Of a stretch of DNA of 64,000 bases, positions 19,445-29,158 are shown piece after piece. The notes beneath the pieces were generated by a model that searched no databases, had not been told where the DNA came from, and was given only the letters and a program-made list of their open reading frames with translations. The stretch is from Actinoalloteichus hoggarensis (GTDB lineage: Bacteria; Actinomycetota; Actinomycetes; Mycobacteriales; Pseudonocardiaceae), in the NCBI RefSeq assembly GCF_002234535.1, contig NZ_CP022521.1:1426001-1490000 (forward strand), in the 5' to 3' direction. The translations under genes were made by a program, and so were the position numbers. The first letter of the stretch is position 1, and each line of letters starts with the position of its first letter.

Positions 19445-20664
19445 GAACGGAACCTCCGTCGTGGCTGCCCTTGATGCCCGAGCATTGGCATTTGACGCGC
19501 GGTGGGAAAATTGCCCGCCTAGTCCAGCGTTCCCCGTCCGTGAGAGAGGGCGTTGTGACTGCATTTCGGGATGGTCAAGTGACCCTACGGGTCAATAGGC
19601 GCGTGGACGGTTTCACGGAGTCATTGAAGGAGATCGGGTACCAAGGGGTCCGCGCAGGTGAATTGGTAATTCATAGCATGGACGGGTTCGCGGGCGCGAT
19701 GGGTGTCTCGGATTCGGACGGGAAGATGTCGCCGGTCGTACACATCTACGCAGTTCCTGACGACAATCCGTACTATGTTGCTCATGTGTTGCGTGTCGCT
19801 GCGGGTAGCGGCTTCATCCAGTCGTTGGCGAAGGGCATTCGAGAACGGTCAACTTCGTTCGATAAGTCGACTTTTAAGGACATGGCTCTGCCGCGCCCAC
19901 CCCGCAGCGAACAAGACAAGATCGTCGCATACCTCGACCGCGAGACCGCCCGCATCGACACGCTCATTGAGGAACAGCAGCGCCTCATCGACCTCCTCCG
20001 CGAGCGGCGTGCAGCTATCCTTTCATCCTCTTTGGAGTCGACCCATGGATGGGTTCGTTACCGAATCAAGCACATTGGCGAGGCAATCCTAGGAAAGATG
20101 CTTGATTCGGGACGTGCTATCCGCGAGGGCGACGAATTTAGGCCGTACGTGCGTGCAGCGGATGTGCGCGCAGGCGGGTCTGTGAACCTCGCTGACCTCA
20201 ATGAGATGCCCTTCTCGGTCGACGAGATGGCTACCTTCGAACTCCGTGCGGGAGATATTCTACTCGTCGAAGGCGGCGCTACCGGGCGACCCGGATTCCT
20301 GTTCGACGCGGCTCCGGGAATCGCGTTCCAGAAGACGGTCAACAGGCTCAGGGTTGGGGAACTTGCGGACGCACGGTTCGTCTACTGGTCAATGCTCCGG
20401 CTATACGAATCGGATTACTATGCGAATCACTACGGTTCTGTGTCCTTTGTCCATCTGACTGCTGAGAAGCTCCGCGAGATCGAATTGCTCTTGCCGTCGC
20501 TCGACGAGCAGCGACGTATCGCTGCCTATTTGGACGCGCAAACCGCGAAGATCGACGCTCTGATCGCGGAGGCCGAACAGTTCATCGAGCTTTCAAAAGA
20601 ACGCCGCGCCGCCCTCATCACCGCCGCCGTCACAGGACAGATCGACCTACGAGAGGTGGCGTGA
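19441..20664 (+). CDS. hsdS: type I restriction-modification system, specificity subunit
   Basis: HsdS recognises the bipartite target sequence for the HsdM and HsdR subunits. Its 407 residues show the standard two target-recognition domains (about 1-150 and 195-345), each followed by a conserved helical spacer (KIVAYLDRETARIDTLI and RIAAYLDAQTAKIDALI). The start overlaps the hsdM stop in an ATGA. Base composition in both recognition domains is visibly lower in GC than in hsdM and hsdR, the usual sign of domain exchange. The recognition sequence cannot be deduced here. Confidence 0.95.
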   Translation: MRTEPPSWLPLMPEHWHLTRGGKIARLVQRSPSVREGVVTAFRDGQVTLRVNRRVDGFTESLKEIGYQGVRAGELVIHSMDGFAGAMGVSDSDGKMSPVVHIYAVPDDNPYYVAHVLRVAAGSGFIQSLAKGIRERSTSFDKSTFKDMALPRPPRSEQDKIVAYLDRETARIDTLIEEQQRLIDLLRERRAAILSSSLESTHGWVRYRIKHIGEAILGKMLDSGRAIREGDEFRPYVRAADVRAGGSVNLADLNEMPFSVDEMATFELRAGDILLVEGGATGRPGFLFDAAPGIAFQKTVNRLRVGELADARFVYWSMLRLYESDYYANHYGSVSFVHLTAEKLREIELLLPSLDEQRRIAAYLDAQTAKIDALIAEAEQFIELSKERRAALITAAVTGQIDLREVA

Positions 20665-23600
20665 TGGCCGACCACAACGAGGTGGTCTTCGAGGCCGAGA
20701 TCTGCCGACACCTCCACGCCCACGGCTGGCTGTACTCGGACAAGGACACCGGCTACGACCGCGAGCGCGCCCTGTTCCCCGAGGACCTGTTCGCCTGGCT
20801 GGCGGCGACCCAGCAGCCGAAGTACGAGAAGGCCCTGAAGGCCGCAGGCTCACCGGCGAAATTCCTCGACGTCCTGGTCGCCGCGCTCGACAAGCCCTTG
20901 GAACACGGCGGCGGCACGCTCAACATCCTGCGCAACGGCGTGCAGTACATCGGCGGCGGGCGGCTCAAGCTGGCCCAGTTCCGCCCCGAGACGACGTTGA
21001 ACGAGACCACCAACGCCGAGTACGCCGCGATGCGGGTGCGGGTGATGCGGCAGGTGCGCTTCTCCACAGCCGACCAGCGCAGCATCGACCTGGTCTTCTT
21101 CGTCAACGGCCTCCCGGTGGCCACGGTCGAGTTGAAGACCGACTTCACCCAGTCCCTGGACGCGGCGATCAACCAGTACAAGAAGAACCGCAACGCGCTG
21201 ACGAACGGCCGCCCCGAGCCGCTGCTGTCCTTCGGCCACCGGGCGCTGGTCCACTTCGCCGTGTCGAACGACCTCGCCGCGATGACCACCCGATTGGAGG
21301 GGGAGAAGACCCACTTCCTGCCGTTCAACACCGGCTGCGACGGTGCGGGCAACCCTCCCGGCAAGGACGGGAGGTCCTCGACGGCGTACCTGTGGGAGCG
21401 GGTCTGGGAGAAGCACGCCTGGCTGGGCATCATCGGCCGCCTGATGATCGTGCGGACGAAGGAGGAGTGGGACGTCACCACCGGTACCTCGGTGCGCCGC
21501 ACGAGCATGCTCTTCCCCCGGTTCCACCAGTGGGAGGCAGTGACGAACATCGTGGCCGCGGTGGCCGAGGAGGGCGTGGGCCATCGCTACCTGATCGAGC
21601 ACTCAGCCGGGTCCGGGAAGACGAACACCATCGCCTGGACGGCCCATCGCCTGGCGCGGCTGCACGTCGAGGACGAGAAGGTCTTCGACTCGGTCATCGT
21701 GGTGGTCGACCGCACCGTGCTCGACGGGCAGTTGCAGGACGCGATCCGGCAGATCGACGGCACGGGCAAGATCGTGGCGACGATCAGTCCCGAGGACGTC
21801 CGCAAGGCGGGCGCCAAGTCGAAGTCCGGCCTGCTGGCACAGGCATTGACGAACGGTGAGCTGATCATCGCGGTGACGGTGCAGACATTCCCGCACGCTC
21901 TCGAGGCCATCCGGGCCCACTCCGGCCTGAAGGGAAAGCGGTTCGCCGTCATCGCCGACGAAGCGCACTCCTCCCAGTCCGGCCAGACCTCCACCAAGCT
22001 CAGGGAGGTGCTGACCGCCGACGAACTCGAGGAGATCGAGGACGGCGGCGAAGTCGACGTCGAGTCGGTCCTGGCCTCGGAGATGACCGAGCGCGCCGAG
22101 TCGCCGAACATCTCCTACCTGGCCTTCACCGCGACCCCGAAGAACAAGACGCTGGAGCTCTTCGGTCGCAAGGGTCCCGACGGCAAGCCGGTCGGGTTCC
22201 ACCTCTACTCGATGAAGCAGGCCATCGAGGAGGGCTACATCCTGGACGTGTTGAAGGGCTACCAGTCCTACGACACCGCGTTGAAGATCGCCGCCAAGGC
22301 GGACGGTGCTGGTGCTGGGAGCGACGGCTACGAGGTCGAGGAGGCCGCTGCCCGCAAGGGATTGATGCGATGGGTCCAGTTGCACCCGACGAACATCGGC
22401 CAGAAGGTCCAGATCATCGTCGAGCACTTCCACGCCAACGTCGCCCACCTGCTGGACGGCAAGGCCAAGGCGATGGTGGTGACCGGCTCGCGCAAGGCGG
22501 CGGTGAAGTACAAGAAGGCGATCGACGCCTACATCGCCAAGCGGGCGGCCGCCGACCCCGCCTACGACTACCGGACCCTGGTCGCCTTCTCCGGAGCCGT
22601 GACGATGGCCGAGGATGAGGAATGGGTCACGGAGTGGGGTCCGGCACCGACCAAGGACGACGAGTTCAGCGAGCGGAACATGAACCCCGGTGCAGCCACC
22701 GATCTGGCCGCCACGTTCCAGGACGAGACCTACAAGATCATGCTGGTCGCCAACAAGTTCCAGACCGGGTTCGACCAGCCGTTACTCTCCGCGATGTACG
22801 TCGACAAGAAGCTGTCCGGAGTGACTGCGGTGCAGACGCTCTCCCGACTCAACCGCACACACCGCACCGCAGGCGGGGAGCAGAAACGCAAGACCTTCGT
22901 CCTCGACTTCGTGAACAAGCCCGAGGACATCAGGGAGTCGTTCGAGCCGTACTTCACGAACGCCACGCTGGAGACCGAGACCGACCCGTACGTCGTCATC
23001 CACCTCGCCGCCAAGCTCGCGCAGGCCGGGATCTACACCGAGGACGACGTCCGCACGGTCGCCGGGCTGTGGGTCACCCGGAAGGGCAACAACGCGGTCT
23101 CCTCGGCGATCAGCCCGGCGCAGCACGACTTCCGACGCCGCTACGCCAGAGCCATCGACGAAGACGACAAGGTCACGCTCAGCACCCTAGACATGTTCCG
23201 CAAGGACGTCTCCACCTACGTGCGGCTCTACGACTTCATGAGCCAGATCGTCGACTACGGCGACCCGTATCTGGAGATGCTCTCGATCTTCCTGCGTCTG
23301 TTGGAGAAGGTCATCGCCGAGTCCGCCTGGGCCGCCGAAGTCGACCTCTCCGACGTGGTCCTGGTCGGGGTGAAGCATGACAAGGCGAGGGCGATGGACA
23401 TCTCGCTGTCGGGGGACGGCGAGCTGACGGGAATCACCGCGGCGGGGACCGGGACCAGGAAGGAACCCAAGTACGTCGCGATGCAGGTGGTCATCGACAA
23501 GCTGAACGACCTCTTCGGGGCCGAGTCGTTCACCCAGTCCCAGGTCCGGGAGTTCGTGCAGGGACTGGTCCAGCGCCTGCTCGACCACCCCGAACTGGTC

Positions 23601-23807
23601 ATGCAGACCAGGGTGAACTCGAAGAAGCAGTTCATGGAGTCGCAGGATTTCCAGACGGCCGTCACCGAGGCGGTGGTGGACAACCAGGACGCCCACAACG
23701 CGATGGCCGATTACTTCTTCAGCGACGGGCCCGCGATCAACGGCGTCATCCTGGCGATCGCGGATGCCTTCTACGAGGCGGCGATCGACCGACCCACGGA
23801 TGGCTGA
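20664..23807 (+). CDS. hsdR: type I restriction-modification system, restriction subunit
   Basis: HsdR is the motor and nuclease subunit, which translocates DNA with ATP and cuts unmodified DNA at a distance. In order it has an N-terminal PD-(D/E)xK nuclease domain with VELKTDF near residue 155, Walker A HSAGSGKTN near 314, DEAH box ADEAHSSQ near 431, FTATP near 485, and SRLNR of helicase motif VI near 725, followed by the long helical C-terminal domain. At 1047 residues it is intact. The ATG overlaps the hsdS stop (TGATG); GTG 20661 one codon earlier is an alternative. Confidence 0.96.
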   Translation: MADHNEVVFEAEICRHLHAHGWLYSDKDTGYDRERALFPEDLFAWLAATQQPKYEKALKAAGSPAKFLDVLVAALDKPLEHGGGTLNILRNGVQYIGGGRLKLAQFRPETTLNETTNAEYAAMRVRVMRQVRFSTADQRSIDLVFFVNGLPVATVELKTDFTQSLDAAINQYKKNRNALTNGRPEPLLSFGHRALVHFAVSNDLAAMTTRLEGEKTHFLPFNTGCDGAGNPPGKDGRSSTAYLWERVWEKHAWLGIIGRLMIVRTKEEWDVTTGTSVRRTSMLFPRFHQWEAVTNIVAAVAEEGVGHRYLIEHSAGSGKTNTIAWTAHRLARLHVEDEKVFDSVIVVVDRTVLDGQLQDAIRQIDGTGKIVATISPEDVRKAGAKSKSGLLAQALTNGELIIAVTVQTFPHALEAIRAHSGLKGKRFAVIADEAHSSQSGQTSTKLREVLTADELEEIEDGGEVDVESVLASEMTERAESPNISYLAFTATPKNKTLELFGRKGPDGKPVGFHLYSMKQAIEEGYILDVLKGYQSYDTALKIAAKADGAGAGSDGYEVEEAAARKGLMRWVQLHPTNIGQKVQIIVEHFHANVAHLLDGKAKAMVVTGSRKAAVKYKKAIDAYIAKRAAADPAYDYRTLVAFSGAVTMAEDEEWVTEWGPAPTKDDEFSERNMNPGAATDLAATFQDETYKIMLVANKFQTGFDQPLLSAMYVDKKLSGVTAVQTLSRLNRTHRTAGGEQKRKTFVLDFVNKPEDIRESFEPYFTNATLETETDPYVVIHLAAKLAQAGIYTEDDVRTVAGLWVTRKGNNAVSSAISPAQHDFRRRYARAIDEDDKVTLSTLDMFRKDVSTYVRLYDFMSQIVDYGDPYLEMLSIFLRLLEKVIAESAWAAEVDLSDVVLVGVKHDKARAMDISLSGDGELTGITAAGTGTRKEPKYVAMQVVIDKLNDLFGAESFTQSQVREFVQGLVQRLLDHPELVMQTRVNSKKQFMESQDFQTAVTEAVVDNQDAHNAMADYFFSDGPAINGVILAIADAFYEAAIDRPTDG

Positions 23808-24086
23808 TGGCAGGCGTGCGCTGACCTGGTGACGCTCAGGGGAGCGGCCGAGTACCCCGCGCGAGAAGGCGGATATGCCGGTGGCGAACCCCCACGCCAT
23901 CGTGCCGGTGTGTGCAGCGCCGTACTCGGCGCGCGAACAGCGCCTCCGTTCGTGATTCGAGGGATCACGCCGTAGCGATCTTCGCGATCCTGGTGGGCGA
24001 GCATCGTGCGGCCAGGGTCGACTCCGCCCGAGAAGCCGGCGTGGCACCGACCCGAAGAGTCGATGCCACGCCGCAGGCGGAGACCG

Positions 24087-25571
24087 TCAGCGCCGGTAGC
24101 TCGGCTGGGTCTGCGGGTTGAACTCGTCGTAGCGGACCCGCTTGGCGTCGTTGAGCCTGCGGTCCTTGATCTCCAGCACGTCCAGGCCCATCTGGATGTC
24201 GCTGGAGTAGATGTAGCCGTTGTAGTAGTAGGCCGACCAGGAGCCCGCCGTCCGGAGGTTCTCCGGGTCGAAGGCCTCCCGATCGAAGTAGCCGATCTCC
24301 TCGGGGTTCTCCGAGTCGGTGAAGTCCCACACGGAGACGCCGCCCTGGTACCAGGCCTGCACCATGTAGTCCCCGTCGCGGGTGGGGATCAGGGAGCCGT
24401 TGTGCGCCACGCAGTTCTCGGTGGCGCCCTGGTGGCGGGGGATCTTGTAATAGCTGCGGAACTCCAGGTTCAGATCGGTGCCCGAACCGGTGATGTCGTA
24501 GATGCCGTTCGCACCGCGCGTCGGCCCGATCTCGGCGTTGCAGGTGGCGGCGCCGCCACCGCCCAGCTCGTCGGTGAAGACGACCTTGGTGCCCTCGTTG
24601 TTGAACGTCGCCGAGTGCCAGAACGCGAAGTTCACGTCGTCGCGGACCTGCTCGATGACCACGGGGGACTCTCGGTCGGAGATGTCGAGCAGGATGCCGT
24701 CACCCATGCAGGCGCCGGCCGCGAGATCCTTCTCCGGGTAGGCGGTGATGTCGTGGCAGCCGGTGGTGGCGCGGGCGCCCTCCGGCGGTCCGGGATTCCC
24801 GCCGTCCGGGAAGAGCACCGGCTCGGCGACGACCTCGGTGGCCGACGGGTCGGCCAGCGGGACCTTCACGATCGAGATCTTGTCGTGCGGCGGGGCGCAG
24901 TTCGGGAAGTTCACCGACGGCGCGTACGAGGAGACGTACAGATAGTCGGCGTCGCCCTCGTGGTCGGGGACCAGCGTGTGGGTGTGCGAACCGCAGTCGG
25001 TGGCCACGTCGGCGACGTACTTCGGCCGGGTGGGTTTGCTGATGTCGAAGACGCGGATGCCCTCCCATGCGTTCGGGTCGGCCGCCGTGGTCGCCTCGCT
25101 GTCGCAGGTGTTGTTACTGCGGGGATAGTCGACCGAGAGATACAGCAGGTCGCCGCTCACCGACACGTCGCCCTGGCCGCCGGGGCAGTAGACCTGGGCC
25201 GCGATCTTGGGCTTGCGGGGGTTGCGGATGTCGTAGACGACGAATCCGTCGTAGTTGCCGACGTAGGCGTATCTGCCCTGGAACCCGATGTCGGTGCCGA
25301 AGGCCGCCGTGTTGTCGAAGGGCGGTGCCTTGGGAACCGATGCCAGCCTGCGGATGTTCGCGCTGTGCGAGATGCCGTCGCCCGGCCCCTGCGCGATGTG
25401 CTCGGCCACGGCGGGCGTGGGCGGGCCGTCCGGGCCGTCGGCGTCCCCGGTGGACTGTGCGGCGGCCCCCGGAACCGCCAGGACGGACGACGCCAGTAGG
25501 GCGATCGCCCCGGCGAAGACGCCTGCTCCGCGGGCATGACGACGGGAGTTTCCTCGTTGGACTCGTCTCAC
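24087..25571 (-). CDS. secreted LVIVD-repeat protein
   Basis: The protein of about 494 residues carries an N-terminal signal peptide (GVFAGAIALLASSVLAV, cleavage near AAAQS) and a beta-propeller of LVIVD-type repeats. Typical repeat cores are GRYAYVGNYDGFVVYDI, IRVFDISKPTRPKYVADV and VSVWDFTDSENPEEIGY. The family is extracellular and its function is not established. I chose GTG 25571 with AGGGAG ahead of it; GTG 25586 is possible. It is divergent to the DUF305 lipoprotein gene with 169 bases between the starts, suggesting shared control. Confidence 0.88.
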   Translation of the reverse strand: MRRVQRGNSRRHARGAGVFAGAIALLASSVLAVPGAAAQSTGDADGPDGPPTPAVAEHIAQGPGDGISHSANIRRLASVPKAPPFDNTAAFGTDIGFQGRYAYVGNYDGFVVYDIRNPRKPKIAAQVYCPGGQGDVSVSGDLLYLSVDYPRSNNTCDSEATTAADPNAWEGIRVFDISKPTRPKYVADVATDCGSHTHTLVPDHEGDADYLYVSSYAPSVNFPNCAPPHDKISIVKVPLADPSATEVVAEPVLFPDGGNPGPPEGARATTGCHDITAYPEKDLAAGACMGDGILLDISDRESPVVIEQVRDDVNFAFWHSATFNNEGTKVVFTDELGGGGAATCNAEIGPTRGANGIYDITGSGTDLNLEFRSYYKIPRHQGATENCVAHNGSLIPTRDGDYMVQAWYQGGVSVWDFTDSENPEEIGYFDREAFDPENLRTAGSWSAYYYNGYIYSSDIQMGLDVLEIKDRRLNDAKRVRYDEFNPQTQPSYRR

Positions 25572-25740
25572 CAGCTGCTCCCTCACTTGTGCTGCGCGTG
25601 GCCTGGAGAAAACATGGGTCTTTGCAGTATGGCCGTCACGAGATCGCAGGCAAGGGCTGTTCGGAGTCGGATTCACGCTCTGGGAACCCGCCGGAGATCA
25701 CGACGGCGGGAAAGTCGGGACCAGTAGGAAGAGGTGAACA

Positions 25741-26481
25741 GTGCGTCTCTCACACGTCCTGTCGCGACTGTCGGTCGCTGGTCTGCTGGTCGTCGGCCTG
25801 GCGGGCTGCACGACGAATCCTCCGGAAGAGGCGGCGTCGACAGGAGACGGTGCGCCGGTGATCATGCCCGGTGCCCCCGGCGACGATCCCCGGGACGCGA
25901 CCGAGGACGAGCTGTCCTCGGCGGGCGGGCAGCCCGCGGCCAACGCCGCCGACGTGCGCTTCGTGCGGATGATGATCCCGCACCACGAGCAGGCGGGAGA
26001 GCTGACCGCCCTCGTGCCCGATCGCACCGATCATGAGCAGCTGCGCGGCCTGGCGAGTCGGATCTCCGATGCTCAGGGCGCGGAGATCGAGGCATTGGCC
26101 GGCTGGCTGGACCACCAGGGCGCGGCCGGCGACGGCGAGCACGCCGCCTCGCACGGACACGACGGCCATGAGGGTCACGGCGGGGTCGAGGGCGGCGACG
26201 CCGACTCGACGGCCGACGGCGTCGATCCGGCATCGGCGCACGACGGCATGCCGGGGATGGCCACCGAGGAGGAGATCGCGGAGCTGGCCGAGGCGGACGG
26301 CACCGACTTCGACCGACTGTTCTTCGAGTTGATGATCACGCATCACGAGGGAGCGATCACGATGGCCGAGGAGGTCCTGACCGAGGGCGCCGACGTGCAG
26401 GTGGTCGCGATGGCGCAGGACGTCCTCGTCACCCAGGTCGACGAGATCGAGACGATGCGGCGGCTGCTGGCCGAGTTGTGA
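25741..26481 (+). CDS. DUF305 (CopM-like) lipoprotein
   Basis: The 246-residue protein has a lipoprotein signal ending in the lipobox VGLAGC, a disordered acidic linker, and two DUF305 halves. The His-rich pairs are VRMMIPHHEQAGEL and ELMITHHEGAITMAEE, and a His/Gly/Asp-rich loop (HGHDGHEGHGG) lies between them. DUF305 proteins are four-helix-bundle periplasmic or surface proteins; CopM of cyanobacteria binds copper. Metal binding outside the cell is therefore inferred. The start GTG 25741 follows AGGAAGAGGTG. Confidence 0.9.
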   Translation: MRLSHVLSRLSVAGLLVVGLAGCTTNPPEEAASTGDGAPVIMPGAPGDDPRDATEDELSSAGGQPAANAADVRFVRMMIPHHEQAGELTALVPDRTDHEQLRGLASRISDAQGAEIEALAGWLDHQGAAGDGEHAASHGHDGHEGHGGVEGGDADSTADGVDPASAHDGMPGMATEEEIAELAEADGTDFDRLFFELMITHHEGAITMAEEVLTEGADVQVVAMAQDVLVTQVDEIETMRRLLAEL

Positions 26482-26534
26482 CCCCCGTCGGCGGCCGGGT
26501 GCGGTAGGCGTCGCCCGGCCGCCGGCCGATGCTC

Positions 26535-26583
26535 GCCGGGTGCCGGGTGCCGGGTGCCGGGTGCCGGGTGCCGGATGCCGGAT
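26535..26583. repeat. 7-bp tandem repeat array
   Basis: Five perfect copies of GCCGGGT are followed by two copies of GCCGGAT, seven units in a row. The array lies between the DUF305 gene and the promoter of the sugar-uptake operon. Arrays of this kind change length by slippage and may differ between strains. Confidence 0.9.
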
Positions 26584-26761
26584 GCGCGCCGGTCGTGCTG
26601 CTGGACGGGTGACCTCCGTGGTCGATCCCGGCAGCCGGGCCGCGCTCCGGATGCGTGTCGCATCCCCGTCGTCCCGGGTGCCTGTCTCGGGGTCGACCAC
26701 GGGCCGCGGGCCCGGAGGACGCGAACAGATCACGGATCGAATTCGACGATCGACTCAGACC

Positions 26762-26804
26762 TTGACAGTGCCCCGCCGATGCATGACTGTGAGAGCGCTC
26801 TCAC
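26762..26804 (+). promoter_or_regulatory. promoter and LacI-family operator of the beta-glucoside operon
   Basis: A consensus -35 box TTGACA (26762-26767) is followed 17 bases later by a weak -10 (GACTGT). Overlapping its end is a perfect 16-bp palindrome, GTGAGAGCGCTCTCAC (26789-26804). The palindrome closely resembles the CebR/BxlR-type operator TGGGAGCGCTCCCA of LacI-family sugar repressors. Its position over the promoter downstream edge fits repression lifted by cellobiose or a similar beta-glucoside. Confidence 0.82.
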
Positions 26805-26839
26805 CACGGTGGGTGGTCGCACACGTCAAGGAGGACGTC

Positions 26840-28117
26840 ATGGGAGGCATTCGACCGGGTCGGGTCGTGGCGACGGCGCTGACCGCCGCAGCGGCGACCC
26901 TGCTCGCGGGCTGCGGCGGAGGCCGGGCAGCAGGCGACGAGAACACGATCGTCGTCGCGACCTTCGGGGACTTCGGCTACGACGCGCTCCAGGCCGACTT
27001 CGCCGAGGCGTTCCCCGATCTCACGCTGGAGACGAGGGTGTCCGAGTTCGACGCCCACCACCAGCAGTTGCAGACCCAGCTCGCGGGAGGCCGCGGCGCG
27101 GCGGACATCGTCGCCATCGAGGAGGGCTGGATACCCCAGTACCGGGAGTCCCACGAGCTGTTCGTCGAGCTGGGCGCCCTCGGCGCGTCCGACATCAAGG
27201 ACCGCTGGGCCGAGTGGAAGTGGGAGCAGGGCGTCGCCGACGGCGGCGAGTTCGTCCTGGGCCTCGGCACCGACGCCGGCCCGCTCGCGATGTGCTATCG
27301 CACCGACCTGTTCGAGGCGGCGGGCCTGCCGACCGACCGCGACGAGGTCTCCGCGCTGTGGCCGACGTGGGAGGACTTCGCGGCGGTGGCCGACGAGTTC
27401 AGCGCCGCGACCCCCGACGTCGCCTTCGCGGACTCGGCGGAGAACGTCTACGGCAGCATGATCAACCAGGCCCCCGAGGGCTACTTCGCCGCGGCCGACG
27501 ACAGCTTCATCGCCGACGAGAACCCTGTGATCAGTGAGGCGTTCGCGCTGGCGGGCGGGCTGGCCGAGGCCGGACAGACCGCCCAGGTCAAGCCCTTCAC
27601 CCAGGAGTGGAACGTCGGCCTGGCGCAGGGCGGCTTCGCGACGATGGCCTGCCCGGCCTGGATGCTCGCGCAGATCGAGAGCGCGGCGGGCGAGCAGAAC
27701 GCCGGGGTGTGGGACATCGCCTCGGTGCCCGGCGGCGGCGGCAACTGGGGCGGCTCGATCCTGACCATTCCCGCACAGGGCGACGACACCGAGACGGCCT
27801 ACCGGGTCGCCGAGTGGCTGACCGCGCCCGAACAGCAGAAGACGCTGTTCCTGGAGAAGGGCATCCTGCCGAGCCAGCCGGAGGTGTACCGCGATCCGGA
27901 GGTGCTCGGCGACGTCAACGAGTACTTCAACGACGCTCCGGTCGGCGAGATCTTCGCGGCCTCGGCCGACAGTCTCGCGCCCAACTACCGGGGCACCCGG
28001 GACTTCTCGGTGCGCAGCCGGTTCCAGGAGGCCCTCGGCCGGGTGGAGGAGGGCGTGCAGAGCGCCGACGAGGCCCTCGCCGACGCGCTGGAGCAGGCCG
28101 AACGGGACCTGGGCTGA
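26840..28117 (+). CDS. sugar ABC transporter, substrate-binding lipoprotein
   Basis: The 425-residue protein has a short lipoprotein signal ending in LLAGC and a CUT1-family binding-protein fold (IVVATFGDFGYDALQADFAEAF at the N-terminus, and WNVGLAQGGFATMACPAWML in the middle). It should capture an oligosaccharide outside the membrane and pass it to the two permeases encoded next. The ATG follows AAGGAGG at ideal distance. By context (GH1 beta-glucosidase, CebR-like operator) the ligand is probably cellobiose or another beta-glucoside, like CebE. Confidence 0.92.
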   Translation: MGGIRPGRVVATALTAAAATLLAGCGGGRAAGDENTIVVATFGDFGYDALQADFAEAFPDLTLETRVSEFDAHHQQLQTQLAGGRGAADIVAIEEGWIPQYRESHELFVELGALGASDIKDRWAEWKWEQGVADGGEFVLGLGTDAGPLAMCYRTDLFEAAGLPTDRDEVSALWPTWEDFAAVADEFSAATPDVAFADSAENVYGSMINQAPEGYFAAADDSFIADENPVISEAFALAGGLAEAGQTAQVKPFTQEWNVGLAQGGFATMACPAWMLAQIESAAGEQNAGVWDIASVPGGGGNWGGSILTIPAQGDDTETAYRVAEWLTAPEQQKTLFLEKGILPSQPEVYRDPEVLGDVNEYFNDAPVGEIFAASADSLAPNYRGTRDFSVRSRFQEALGRVEEGVQSADEALADALEQAERDLG

Positions 28118-28151
28118 GAGAGGTCGCCTCGGACCCTGATCGGGAGAACTG

Positions 28152-29141
28152 ATGATGGTTGCGTCGACCTCGCCGCCGGAGACGCCGAAGGCGTCGTCTC
28201 CGGCGGGCGGCGAGCCCGGCCCGAAGCGTGAATCGTGGCGGGATCGGCTGGCCCGCTGGGATCTCAAGGGCACGCCGTACCTGTTGATCCTGCCCTTCTT
28301 CGCGGTGTTCCTGGGCTTCGGGCTGTTCCCGCTGCTCTACACCGGCTGGGTGTCACTGCACGACTGGCACGTCGTCCTGGGTGATCAGGGCTTCGTCGGC
28401 CTGGCGAACTTCGCCAGGCTGCTCGGCGACCCGAACTTCTGGAACGCGCTGTTCAACACGCTGAGCATCTTCCTGATCTCCACGGTGCCGCAGCTGCTGG
28501 CCGCGCTGGGGCTGGCGGCACTGCTGGATCGACGGCTGCGCGGCCGTACCTTCTGGCGAGCCGGGGTGCTGCTGCCCAACGTCGTGTCGGTGGTCGCGGT
28601 CGCGCTGGTCTTCGCCCAGCTCTTCGGGCGCGACTACGGCGTCGTCAATCACGTGCTGGGCTGGGTCGGCATCGACCCGATCAACTGGCGCTCCGGCACC
28701 TGGGCCTCTCACCTGGCGATCAGCGTCATGGTCATGTGGCGGTGGACCGGCTACAACGCGTTGATCTACCTCGCCGCGATGCAGTCCGTCCCCCGCGAGC
28801 TGTACGAGCAGGCGGAGATCGACGGGGCGTCCCGGTGGCGGACCTTCTGGGCGATCACGGTGCCCAGCATCCGCCCGACGATCATCTTCACGGTGCTGGT
28901 GTCCACCATCTACGGGTTGCAGCTCTTCGCCGAGCCGCAGCTCTTCGATCCCAAGGGGACGGCAGGCGTCGGCGGCAACTCCCGCGAGTTCCAGACGGTG
29001 ACCATGTACCTCTACGAGGAGGGCGTCCGGCTCGGTGACGCGGGCTACGGCTCCGCCATCGCCTGGGCGTTGTTCCTGATCGTGCTGGTCTTCGCCGTGT
29101 TCAACTACCGACTGTCTCGACGCATCGCGTCCAAGGATTGA
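28152..29141 (+). CDS. sugar ABC transporter permease (MalF/CebF-like)
   Basis: The 329-residue protein has six predicted membrane helices and the coupling-loop EAA motif seen as YEQAEIDGASRWRTFWAITVP near residue 218. It forms half of the import channel together with the following gene. ATG 28152 (or 28155) is preceded by GGGAGAA. It lies 34 bases after the binding protein, in one transcript. Confidence 0.93.
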   Translation: MMVASTSPPETPKASSPAGGEPGPKRESWRDRLARWDLKGTPYLLILPFFAVFLGFGLFPLLYTGWVSLHDWHVVLGDQGFVGLANFARLLGDPNFWNALFNTLSIFLISTVPQLLAALGLAALLDRRLRGRTFWRAGVLLPNVVSVVAVALVFAQLFGRDYGVVNHVLGWVGIDPINWRSGTWASHLAISVMVMWRWTGYNALIYLAAMQSVPRELYEQAEIDGASRWRTFWAITVPSIRPTIIFTVLVSTIYGLQLFAEPQLFDPKGTAGVGGNSREFQTVTMYLYEEGVRLGDAGYGSAIAWALFLIVLVFAVFNYRLSRRIASKD

Positions 29142-29158
29142 AGGGGCGTGCCGACGAG

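Noticed and set aside
26535-26583. Possible CRISPR-like array
   Set aside because: Units are only 7 bp without spacers, so it is a simple tandem repeat. No CRISPR array or cas gene was seen in the window.
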